Shown here: one piece after another, positions 6,517 to 12,844 of the stretch
How positions within the stretch are numbered: position 1 is the first letter of the stretch
How the letters are laid out: every line of letters starts with the position of its first letter
Source of the DNA: a virus
Reading direction: 5' to 3' (one strand)
DNA length: 32,486 nt
IMG/VR virus record: IMGVR_UViG_3300030117_003756
Span: 17,129 to 49,614 of that record
Made by a program: the position numbers and the translations under genes
Notes under the pieces: generated by a model
Databases searched by the model: none
Seen by the model: only the letters and a program-made list of their open reading frames with translations
What the model was told of the DNA's origin: nothing

Positions 6517-6695
6517 TGACCCTACTGACCCTATGACCCACCCTTATAAATCAATAACTTAGCATACCGTAGGGTCAAGGGTCACGGTGGGTCAGTCTGA
6601 CCCTACCTGACCCTACACTAAACCGCGCCACAGTAGGGCTTTCAGCTAGGTAGGGTCAATCGACTCCGTTTTTTTGACCCACCCCTTTGACCCTA
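6517..6695. repeat. cluster of TGACCCTA boxes in both orientations
   Basis: TGACCCTA or a one/two-base variant occurs at 6517, 6526, 6534, 6598, 6608, 6675 and 6688, and its complement TAGGGTCA or a variant at 6570, 6577, 6587 and 6651: eleven boxes in 179 bases. Two facing boxes form the palindrome GGGTCAGTCTGACCC at 6589-6603. The region 6407-6751 holds no credible gene. Such box clusters are typical of sites for a sequence-specific protein: an operator region, a replication origin, or the recognition site for the small terminase encoded nearby. Confidence 0.75.
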
Positions 6696-6751
6696 CCAGA
6701 GTCAGTCTATGCCGATCTAGAATTTACTTTAACTTTCCCTCCTAAGTGTTT

Positions 6752-8167
6752 TTACTCGTCCTTCAGATTGAAGGTATATTTTCTACTATCAACCAAAGCC
6801 TCGGCCTCAACATCCAGTATCACTTCGCCCAGTTCCTGTATGATCTGGGGTAGCACAGCGTTGCCTAATCCTTTGAGTCTGTCCACCCGATTGGGTATCC
6901 CATGAGCCACTCGACCCACATCGGGTTCAGGCTTCCACTCAGCTTTCCTTCTGGGGTTTGATAACCTGACTCGGCTTCGACTGAGTCGCTCAGTGTGTTG
7001 GTCATTGGGTTGCGCCCTGACTTCTCCATCGACTCCTTGCTTCGAGCGCCCTTGTACTCCCGACTTGTTGGGGTGGGCCACTGTTTCGCTTTCTTCTTTA
7101 CGGCTGTTGATAGACCGTCCCCGCTTGTCTTGCTTAAACCTTTTCGATTGTGGTTGCCATTCACTGTTGGAGTCGGCCAAAGTCTGATTGGGTTGTCGCT
7201 CAGTGAGTCCTGAACTGCGGCTCCGATATTCCACCCGTGAGTGCCATCTTTGTGAGATGGGGCCACTCCCTCTCCTCCCTTCATCGCTGTTGGTGTCGGC
7301 CAAAGATGTACCGCCCGATTCAAAGTGATCTGGCTGTGATTTCCCGTTTTTGGGTTGTACGCTCTTTCCCCCGGCTGGGCGGGTCTTCCGTCCTTTGTCT
7401 TCAGGTCGTGTATGAACTGCCCCGCCCCCGCCTGACTTGCTGACGGGGTCGGCCACAACCATCTCTCCATGGTCTGAGGGTCTACCTGCTCCCTCAGATT
7501 CGATGGTCTTGATCGACCCTTGCGGTGACCGTTCTTGAGTTTCTCCAGAGCTTCGGGAGATCTCTGAGGCAAATGATCCATCGTGCTCGGTGTCGCCCAC
7601 ATCTTCACCTCCTTCGAAAGGCTGTCTTGATTCGCTGTGTCCATGTTCTTCCAGTCCGAACTCAGGGGTGTATTCCAAAGCCCCTCTTCCTTTTTTGTGG
7701 GCGAGGATGAAGACTCGGTCTCTTCTGTGTCTGGCATCGAGGGCACAAGCTGGAAGTACAAACGCTTGTGTGGCGTAACCTTCATCTTCCAAGTCAAGAA
7801 GCACGTTGTCGAGTTCCATGCTGATGATCCCAGTAACATTCTCACCAAAGACCCAAGCTGGCTGTACCTCTCGTATGACTCGATACATTTCTTTCCAGAG
7901 TGCTCGGTCATCTTCCTCGCCTCTTCGTTGCCCGGCAACACTGAATGGCTGACAGGGGAATCCCCCGCAAACAAGCTCAACTGATCCTCGGTACTCATTA
8001 CCATCTAACTCCTTAATATCATTATGTATAGGCACATCAGGCCAGTGCCGCCTTAATACTTTCTTGCAGTACTCATCTTGCTCACAGAACGCAACAGTCT
8101 CCATACCAGCCCACTCAAGGCCAAGACTGAAACCCCCTATACCACTGAATAAATCTAATACTCTCAA
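6752..8167 (-). CDS. dcm: DNA (cytosine-5-)-methyltransferase
   Basis: The protein transfers methyl from S-adenosylmethionine to cytosine C5 and probably protects phage DNA from host nucleases. Motif I is DLFSGIGGFSLGLEWAG (residues 5-21), the catalytic PCQ loop is at 71-73 with Cys72, ENV is at 109-111, RRDRV at 148-152, and the C-terminal helix-forming motif runs at 419-441 (RVDRLKGLGNAVLPQ). Start is TTG 8167: an in-frame stop lies just upstream and motif I follows directly. Between residues about 155 and 410 the sequence is very hydrophilic and repeats short ADTNS/ADSNS/AHPNKS segments; no folded target-recognition domain is obvious. A second ORF overlaps this region in another frame (6865-8004). 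Confidence 0.9.
   Translation of the reverse strand: MRVLDLFSGIGGFSLGLEWAGMETVAFCEQDEYCKKVLRRHWPDVPIHNDIKELDGNEYRGSVELVCGGFPCQPFSVAGQRRGEEDDRALWKEMYRVIREVQPAWVFGENVTGIISMELDNVLLDLEDEGYATQAFVLPACALDARHRRDRVFILAHKKGRGALEYTPEFGLEEHGHSESRQPFEGGEDVGDTEHDGSFASEISRSSGETQERSPQGSIKTIESEGAGRPSDHGEMVVADPVSKSGGGGAVHTRPEDKGRKTRPAGGKSVQPKNGKSQPDHFESGGTSLADTNSDEGRRGSGPISQRWHSRVEYRSRSSGLTERQPNQTLADSNSEWQPQSKRFKQDKRGRSINSRKEESETVAHPNKSGVQGRSKQGVDGEVRAQPNDQHTERLSRSRVRLSNPRRKAEWKPEPDVGRVAHGIPNRVDRLKGLGNAVLPQIIQELGEVILDVEAEALVDSRKYTFNLKDE
6865..8004 (-). CDS. overprinted ORF inside the methyltransferase, WPTP-repeat protein (379 aa)
   Basis: This frame is shifted by +1 relative to the methyltransferase and stays open for 379 codons. 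It starts at ATG 8004 (or 7998) with a strong ribosome binding site, TTAAGGAG at 8016-8009. The N-terminal 95 residues are Cys/Trp/Leu-containing and protein-like (LGSLVRMLLGSSAWNSTTCF, LTWKMKVTP). Six W-x-TP-S/T repeats follow at Trp 110, 136, 184, 235, 276 and 309, and the end is LNPMWVEWLMGYPIGWTDS. From memory, proteins with these repeats and this C-terminus appear in databases near or over phage methyltransferases. Real expression is not proven: conservation in one frame can be imposed by the other. Confidence 0.55.
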   Translation of the reverse strand: MVMSTEDQLSLFAGDSPVSHSVLPGNEEARKMTEHSGKKCIESYERYSQLGSLVRMLLGSSAWNSTTCFLTWKMKVTPHKRLYFQLVPSMPDTEETESSSSPTKKEEGLWNTPLSSDWKNMDTANQDSLSKEVKMWATPSTMDHLPQRSPEALEKLKNGHRKGRSRPSNLREQVDPQTMERWLWPTPSASQAGAGQFIHDLKTKDGRPAQPGERAYNPKTGNHSQITLNRAVHLWPTPTAMKGGEGVAPSHKDGTHGWNIGAAVQDSLSDNPIRLWPTPTVNGNHNRKGLSKTSGDGLSTAVKKKAKQWPTPTSREYKGARSKESMEKSGRNPMTNTLSDSVEAESGYQTPEGKLSGSLNPMWVEWLMGYPIGWTDSKD

Positions 8168-8168
8168 A

Positions 8169-8249
8169 TTAATCTACCTTAATTAGTGTGGTGATTGAAG
8201 GGATTGGCAGCATGAAAAAGCCTATCAGCAAGGCTATGCGGAACTGCAC
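8169..8249 (-). CDS. 26-residue membrane peptide ORF just upstream of the methyltransferase
   Basis: A GTG at 8249, preceded by AAGGGGGG with five bases of spacing, opens a 26-codon frame beginning MQFRIALLIGFFMLPIPSIT and ending TLIKVD. It is a single hydrophobic segment with a positive charge near the start and could be a small inner-membrane peptide. Its TAA is separated from the methyltransferase TTG by one base, so at minimum it may serve to couple translation to that gene. Its short length means it could be chance; it was judged on ribosome binding site, spacing and composition. Confidence 0.4.
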   Translation of the reverse strand: MQFRIALLIGFFMLPIPSITTLIKVD

Positions 8250-8267
8250 TTCATCCCCCCTTTTTCT

Positions 8268-8372
8268 TTAAACCTCTGTGTTATGAGGCAGGAATTGTGC
8301 GAGGTCACCACTCCCCACACATTTTCCTCCGCATTCTTTTATGATGTTATGCATACATTTATGCCTGTCCAT
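8268..8372 (-). CDS. 34-residue cysteine-containing small ORF
   Basis: An ATG at 8372 overlaps the end of the preceding small ORF (8359-8472) by 14 bases and opens a 34-codon frame. The peptide is His/Cys-rich at the start (MDRHKCMHNIIKECGGKC) and ends GSGDLAQFLPHNTEV; three cysteines and two nearby histidines could bind a metal. An internal ATG at the seventh codon is an alternative start. The family is unknown. Overlap with the ORF before it and the gap-filling position favour a real gene. Confidence 0.4.
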   Translation of the reverse strand: MDRHKCMHNIIKECGGKCVGSGDLAQFLPHNTEV

Positions 8373-8472
8373 ACCCAATCCCTAGTATTTTAAAATCCTT
8401 ATGCTTATAATCGGCCTGTTCATCCCCTAGATGGACGGTCCCTATTGCTTTGGGATTTCTCAGGCCAGTCAA
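8359..8472 (-). CDS. 37-residue small ORF, TTG start with strong ribosome binding site
   Basis: The motif AGGAGTCTAA (8483-8474 on the minus strand) places AGGAG six bases before a TTG at 8472. The same ten-base motif precedes the plus-strand operon starts at 791 and 12845. The 37-codon frame reads MTGLRNPKAIGTVHLGDEQA and continues to GIGYGQA, a protein-like composition. It begins 34 bases after the stop of the PrimPol-helicase gene. No family was recognised. Confidence 0.5.
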   Translation of the reverse strand: MTGLRNPKAIGTVHLGDEQADYKHKDFKILGIGYGQA

Positions 8473-8506
8473 TTTAGACTCCTGGCTGGCTTGAGATATT
8501 TTATCC

Positions 8507-10537
8507 TTACTCTATCTCCCACGGTTTCTGATTCGGATTGTTCTCTAGGTAATGCCACACCGCTTTGCCCGGATCAGCGTAAGTCTTAACCACATCACCC
8601 ATGTACTTTTGTACAAAACTCACCGCCCTCTGAGAAGCTTTATTACCATGGGGCATACGAGCTTTCTTCAGTGTCTCTCTTGCCAGCATCTCCAACTCAT
8701 TACGCTTGTAGAATGTAGTCAGGCTCATAGCACCCGCCACAATCTGAGCGATCTTGACCTCATCCTCCTCGGTCTGCTTCGCCTGCTTAGGAATATTATG
8801 GGCAGTGAACTCATTCATCTTCCACATGCCCTCGTTGAAATCAAATCGAGCTGTATGCTCATCGGGCTCTTTCGCATTACGCGCCTCGTAGAAGAACGAT
8901 ACATCGGGCCGCTCTCCCCCTAGCTTGATGCCTGAATCGAACCAACCAGCGAATGCTGAACCACCTCTGGCAGACATAAAGGTTTTATCATCTGCTCTTT
9001 CCTTGCCTGTATGGTGTGCGATAACCACACTGACATTGTTCAACTCAATCAGTATGTCTATGCGATCCAACAGTTTATGTATCTCACTGTTGTTATTCTC
9101 TTCACCATCAAAAAAGTTAATCACTGGGTCAATCATCACAATGTCTGGGTCATGAAAAGCAATCTCATCAGAGATAGCCTGTATGTCTCCATCCCTCATG
9201 AGGTTCTTTCTCAATCGACCAGTAACAATCAGGTTGTCATAACCCATGGGTATCAGATCATCACTGGCAGCAAAGCGTCTGTAATACATTTCAATTCGTT
9301 GCTTGAGAAACTCTGCAATAATCTCTGCCTGTAACCACATTACCTTGAGCGGTCTACTGAATGGCACATCAAGAAAGTCAGTACCCGTAGTAGCACCAGC
9401 CGCAAAACCACCAAGCCAGTTCGACTTACCGATCTTTGGTTTACCGAGTAGCAACACCCGACTGTTCTCAAAGATAAACTTATCTCCCCAGAACAACTCG
9501 ATCTCGCTGTCATCAAGGTCTACCCACTCAGCAGCGGAGAAAGGCTGTAACCCAAGCGGTCCTTCTTTAGGTGCGTCAACAATCTCAATCGGATCTTCTT
9601 GTGACTGTATGTCTTTAAGATCCTGACTAAGATCCATCTCCCATGTAGAGGTTTCCCACTTCATAATCCCAGCATCAACATCATCTGGGTGTCTTTTGAT
9701 ATGACCTGAAGTAATACTGATGACTGTACGAGTAACCTCCATGAGGTCCATGGGAGGGAAACAGGTTTGATTCCAATCCTGTGCCTTGATCAACACTTCC
9801 CTCATCCCCCAGCCTTCCTTGACCCACTTACCCACCAGCCTAGCCAGTGTGTCGTTACGAGTCCCAGGCTCGACAGGATCCTCTGTCAGTTTCTCCCTGA
9901 CCAGATTCTCTACTGTCGCACCAGTATTAAATTCATGGATAGCTTTCAGATCTTTCTCGCCTAGCAAAGGCAGATCATCCATACCATCCATGTGATAATT
10001 CTTATCGAAGTGCCATTGATATCCTTCGCTTGGGACGATCATGACATAGCCGCCATCGCCTCTGACATCAAGCTTGTTTTTGCCAGCACTATTCCTGACT
10101 ATGAAACTGCCAACAGAATACAGGTAATGTGACCCACCTCTTGGTGTAGTCTGCTTGAGTGGAGTTCGACTGATTGAGCCTTCATCCACCCACTTAACAC
10201 TCTCATCACTATCCGCATCGACCACCACAAAGTTGATACCAGTGATCGCTGCCCAGTTAGCTTGTGGATACTGCCTGTGCCACTGCTCAATCTCATCGTG
10301 GGAGGGCTGTATTTTCTGGTAGTGTTGCCACTTAACACGCGGAGTCTTAGCCCAGCGTGACTGTAATTCTTGTTCTGAATCAAAGGGATGGCGTGATCTA
10401 AAGTATTTGGGAACCACCTCCGATGGCGATCCGCATGGTATCAAATGGAAGCCATGCTCCCACAAATAAAACAGTAACTCTTCCTTTGCTTCAGGCGATA
10501 TTTCGCTTTGGTTTTCTATCGGCAGAACAAATGACAT
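8507..10537 (-). CDS. bifunctional PrimPol primase and RepA-like helicase (676 aa)
   Basis: The N-terminal domain is a primase-polymerase: VVVDADSD with D107 and D109, TPRGGSHYLY with H137, and LDVRGDGGYVMIVPS with D157 match the PrimPol metal and nucleotide site. The C-terminal domain is a RecA/RepA-like ATPase with Walker A GKPKIGKS at 365-372, Walker B DIVMID at 465-470 and VVIAHHTG at 504-511. Together they would prime and unwind DNA at the phage origin. The gene starts two bases after the stop of the Cro-like gene and belongs to the minus-strand early/replication transcript. No phage DNA polymerase was seen in this window, so host polymerase may complete synthesis. Confidence 0.9.
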   Translation of the reverse strand: MSFVLPIENQSEISPEAKEELLFYLWEHGFHLIPCGSPSEVVPKYFRSRHPFDSEQELQSRWAKTPRVKWQHYQKIQPSHDEIEQWHRQYPQANWAAITGINFVVVDADSDESVKWVDEGSISRTPLKQTTPRGGSHYLYSVGSFIVRNSAGKNKLDVRGDGGYVMIVPSEGYQWHFDKNYHMDGMDDLPLLGEKDLKAIHEFNTGATVENLVREKLTEDPVEPGTRNDTLARLVGKWVKEGWGMREVLIKAQDWNQTCFPPMDLMEVTRTVISITSGHIKRHPDDVDAGIMKWETSTWEMDLSQDLKDIQSQEDPIEIVDAPKEGPLGLQPFSAAEWVDLDDSEIELFWGDKFIFENSRVLLLGKPKIGKSNWLGGFAAGATTGTDFLDVPFSRPLKVMWLQAEIIAEFLKQRIEMYYRRFAASDDLIPMGYDNLIVTGRLRKNLMRDGDIQAISDEIAFHDPDIVMIDPVINFFDGEENNNSEIHKLLDRIDILIELNNVSVVIAHHTGKERADDKTFMSARGGSAFAGWFDSGIKLGGERPDVSFFYEARNAKEPDEHTARFDFNEGMWKMNEFTAHNIPKQAKQTEEDEVKIAQIVAGAMSLTTFYKRNELEMLARETLKKARMPHGNKASQRAVSFVQKYMGDVVKTYADPGKAVWHYLENNPNQKPWEIE

Positions 10538-10539
10538 TC

Positions 10540-10827
10540 CTATCCCCTAACTGGCACACCTTTTCTTTTTTCTAGCGGCCTACTTTTTGTTTTTGATCGA
10601 TCCTCTGGTATCGCAATGGTGCTATGGATCTCACTGGCTGGCCCATAAATAGACTCCCAGTCCAGCTGTCCATCAGACATATGCATGAAAAGCTTCGCTA
10701 ACTTTACAGACGGAGATCGATTGAGTAAACGATACTGACTGATAGATCCTTTAGGTTTGCCAGTTCTCCTGGCTACCTCCTCATCGCCTAGTTCCCATAT
10801 CCAATCTGCTAATGTAACTTTATTCAT
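10540..10827 (-). CDS. Cro/CI-like helix-turn-helix regulator (95 aa)
   Basis: Residues 5-60 read as a compact helical DNA-binding domain: TLADWIWELGDEEVARRTGK followed by PKGSISQYRLLNRSPSVKLA has the spacing of a Cro-like helix-turn-helix, with an invariant-looking alternate Gly and Ser/Gln recognition helix. The C-terminal 30 residues are basic (RSKTKSRPLEKRKG). The protein probably represses phage promoters or acts at an origin. Its ribosome binding site, AGGTGAGG, is the last unit of the five-base repeat array that fills the space upstream. It is followed after two bases by the PrimPol-helicase gene. Confidence 0.75.
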   Translation of the reverse strand: MNKVTLADWIWELGDEEVARRTGKPKGSISQYRLLNRSPSVKLAKLFMHMSDGQLDWESIYGPASEIHSTIAIPEDRSKTKSRPLEKRKGVPVRG

Positions 10828-11491
10828 AAAACCTCACCTGCCAAAACACACCGCACCCTAACTCAACCCAAGTCAACTCAACGTAACTAGACAAACCCAT
10901 ACATACCTGCCAAACCACACCGGAACCTAACGGACCCGAACTCAACACAACGTGCCTAGACTAACCAAAACATACCTGCCGAACCGTAATCTAATCGACC
11001 TCACCGTAACGTACCAGAACCCGACTCGCCTAACCTGCCAAACCGTACAAGAACGAACCGCAACCTAACCCAACGTACCCCGACAAATCTGCCGTACCTT
11101 ATCGAACCGCACCGAAGCCAAAATCAACCCACCCCACCTTACCTGCCGAACCATAACGCACCCAATCACACCGTACCAATCTGAAACGCACCCGACCCTA
11201 CCTGCCACACCGAAACGGAACTAGCCGTAACACAACACGCCTAACACCAACGCACCTTACCTGCCAAACCAGAACAAAACGTACCGTACCGCAACCTAAC
11301 TTATCCCGCCGAAAACCAACCCACCTTACCTGACCTGCCAAACCTAAACTCGCCGCACCCAAACGAATCTGACCATGTCATAACTCGCCTTACCTGCCAT
11401 ACCTAGTCCTAAGCTACCGTTGCCTGCCGAACCGAGTTTTACCCAAACCAGCCTTACCTGCCAGACCAAACCGCATCCAGACCAAAGCAAT
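10828..11491 (-). repeat. five-base periodic repeat array in ten units, (AGGT)(NNGKY)n
   Basis: Read on the minus strand, this whole intergenic space is a run of pentamers with G at position 3, G/T at 4 and T/C at 5. GGCAGGT boxes interrupt the phase by one tetramer, AGGT. On the plus strand the boxes (CCTGCC, once TCTGCC) begin at 10837, 10906, 10975, 11034, 11088, 11142, 11201, 11260, 11334, 11393 and 11457. The ten intervals are 69, 69, 59, 54, 54, 59, 59, 74, 59 and 64, all equal to 5n+4 with n from 10 to 14 (116 pentamers). The minus strand is strongly GT-rich. The array starts a few bases after the stop at 11492 and ends in the ribosome binding site of the gene at 10827. The period excludes a coding role. 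Confidence 0.9.
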
Positions 11492-11992
11492 TTATTTTTT
11501 AAGAAACAAATTGATTGGTTCCAAGACATCAGAAAGCTCAGTCAATGCTTTGTACTTGTTGTGAAATGCATTAAGTTCTTTTCGAGCAGTTTCAATAATT
11601 ATCTCTCTGCCTTCAGGATCTTTAAGCATGTCAAAAGTATTGAGCCAAAACCGTTTTGATTTATCATTACATTCCACGTTAACCCGCTGGAATAAACGAA
11701 TCTCTGTAGGTTCTGTTTGATCATTGTTTAACTTCTCAGTAACCACCACCAAAGATCGCTTGATCTTCTTCTCTGTATTCAATCGATACTTGTCACCAGC
11801 TACTGCGTCATCCCATTCAAAGTCATTGTGTAAAACAGACTCAGGATTTCTAGCATGCTCTACTAAAGAGCCATCGGGGGCGTAACCCCCGTGGCGCTTG
11901 TTGAGAGCTTCTATTTCTTTAAGAGCAGCCTTTGCGTCTGCTTTAAAGACAGATCCTTTTCTCCACTTTACTTCAGTGTAAACAGGATTCAT
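11492..11992 (-). CDS. conserved phage protein of unknown function (166 aa)
   Basis: A soluble protein with an N-terminal helix (KADAKAALKEIEALNKRHGG), a segment LVEHARNPESVLHNDFEWDD (residues about 43-62) and a strand-rich half containing KIKRSLVVVTEKLN. The ARxPxSxLHxxFEWDD pattern recalls a phage family that I have seen beside genes like the one upstream; its role is not known to me. The gene overlaps the upstream gene by four bases (ATGA) and is followed directly by the five-base repeat array. Confidence 0.8.
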   Translation of the reverse strand: MNPVYTEVKWRKGSVFKADAKAALKEIEALNKRHGGYAPDGSLVEHARNPESVLHNDFEWDDAVAGDKYRLNTEKKIKRSLVVVTEKLNNDQTEPTEIRLFQRVNVECNDKSKRFWLNTFDMLKDPEGREIIIETARKELNAFHNKYKALTELSDVLEPINLFLKK

Positions 11993-12633
11993 GCTGCTTC
12001 CGATTCAAAGTCTATGAAAGATTCCTTCAGTTGAATCTCATGCTTGAACTCTCTGTCAACCTCGAATCGACCGTACTCTCCACCTTTTTCTGGACGCATC
12101 TCACCCAGCCCAACACCAAAACCAGCCCTTTGGATTAGATTTAATATGGTGTTTTTAGTAAGAGATTGAGAATCAAACTCCAACCGAACAATCATGGACC
12201 AGTTACGAAACTCAGGACGATAACGGAGATCAGTAGAGCCCATACCGACTTTGACTATATCTTCTCTCATGATCGGATCATCTGATTCAAAGGCGCACAG
12301 ATTGTTAACTGCATCATCAGGTATGATGAACAAAGACTTTCTAAGCAAAGTTTTTTCAAGCCCTATGTCTTTGTGTGCAGAATTAATCAAACACCTTTTA
12401 AGTCCACCCGCTGGGAAACCAAAGCGTCCATCCTCACAAACGTAAGCAGCATCCTTGAACTCTTGTTCAGGATCTCTAACGTCACGGTTTTTAACCTTCA
12501 CCCCCTGGTGCTTGTCCCGCATCATCTGCTTTGCTTTCTCGCTCCACTTATGTTCAATCAAAGCAGAGATACTCTTTATGCGCGTAGTCAGGATTGACTG
12601 TTGCATTGTTTCCAACGTAATTACATTACTCAT
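11989..12633 (-). CDS. phage protein with a Cas7/RAMP-like C-terminal signature (214 aa)
   Basis: The order of segments is FGFPAGGLKRCLINSAH (residues about 71-87), a variable middle ending DLRYRPEFRNWSMIVRLEFD, and a C-terminal GFGVGLGEMRPEKGGEYGRF glycine-rich loop. This combination is typical of a phage protein family that resembles Cas7-like RAMP proteins, which have an RRM fold and bind RNA in helical arrays. The resemblance is from motif memory and needs structure prediction. The gene is first in the minus-strand transcript driven from 12707-12736 and is followed by a partner gene and the repeat array. No CRISPR array or other cas genes are present. Confidence 0.75.
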   Translation of the reverse strand: MSNVITLETMQQSILTTRIKSISALIEHKWSEKAKQMMRDKHQGVKVKNRDVRDPEQEFKDAAYVCEDGRFGFPAGGLKRCLINSAHKDIGLEKTLLRKSLFIIPDDAVNNLCAFESDDPIMREDIVKVGMGSTDLRYRPEFRNWSMIVRLEFDSQSLTKNTILNLIQRAGFGVGLGEMRPEKGGEYGRFEVDREFKHEIQLKESFIDFESEAA

Positions 12634-12646
12634 TCTATCTTCCTTA

Positions 12647-12659
12647 GCGGCTATGCCGC
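12647..12659. promoter_or_regulatory. GC-rich hairpin in the leader of the 12633 gene
   Basis: GCGGC-TAT-GCCGC is a perfect five-pair inverted repeat 14 bases upstream of the ATG at 12633, in an otherwise AT-rich leader. In minus-strand mRNA it would end right before the GGAAG ribosome binding site and could affect translation or mRNA stability. It is not followed by a T run on either strand. Confidence 0.45.
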
Positions 12660-12706
12660 GCTATTGCTTTAGTAAATTAACTAGCCTTAACTAATTAACA
12701 TTGAGG

Positions 12707-12736
12707 AGTCTAAGGGAACAATTTTGTAATGGTCAA
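12707..12736 (-). promoter_or_regulatory. candidate promoter for the minus-strand transcript starting at 12633
   Basis: On the minus strand TTGACC (12736-12731) and TAGACT (12712-12707) are separated by 18 bases. The leader would be about 65 bases and would include the hairpin at 12647-12659. The -10 region lies inside a copy of the AGGAGTCTAA motif read on the plus strand. The -10 match is only 4/6. Confidence 0.4.
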
Positions 12737-12767
12737 GTATTTTTTGTAATTATTTTTGTTTGAGGGG

Positions 12768-12795
12768 TTGACATATTATTTTACTTGTTCAGAAT
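12768..12795 (+). promoter_or_regulatory. candidate promoter for the recombination operon 12845-17819
   Basis: A perfect TTGACA at 12768-12773 is followed after 16 bases by CAGAAT (12790-12795), a 4/6 match to TATAAT. The leader would be about 45 bases, ending in AAAAGGAGTCTAAT before the ATG at 12845. It is divergent from the minus-strand promoter about 30 bases away, so one regulator could control both. Confidence 0.5.
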
Positions 12796-12844
12796 CGGTT
12801 GTGTGGTTGGTTAGTAGATAGATGGATGGTAAAAGGAGTCTAAT

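Noticed and set aside
6700-6751. Ribosome-binding-site-like TAGGAGGG downstream of the methyltransferase stop (minus strand)
   Set aside because: No start codon with an open frame follows; the next bases hold in-frame stops.
10099-10383. 94-codon ORF on the minus strand inside the PrimPol-helicase gene
   Set aside because: It is a shadow frame of a well-supported gene with no ribosome binding site or recognisable features.
10828-11491. CRISPR array
   Set aside because: There are no 20-40 base direct repeats with unique spacers of fixed length; the periodicity is five bases throughout and the boxes are only six to seven bases.
11344-11529. 61-codon minus-strand ORF in the pentamer array
   Set aside because: It is a chance opening in GT-rich repeats, starts inside the upstream gene in another frame, and a five-base period does not preserve a codon frame.
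12704-12745. Tiny ORF after the AGGAGTCTAA copy at 12704
   Set aside because: The ATG that follows gives only six codons before a stop; the site more likely belongs to the minus-strand promoter.
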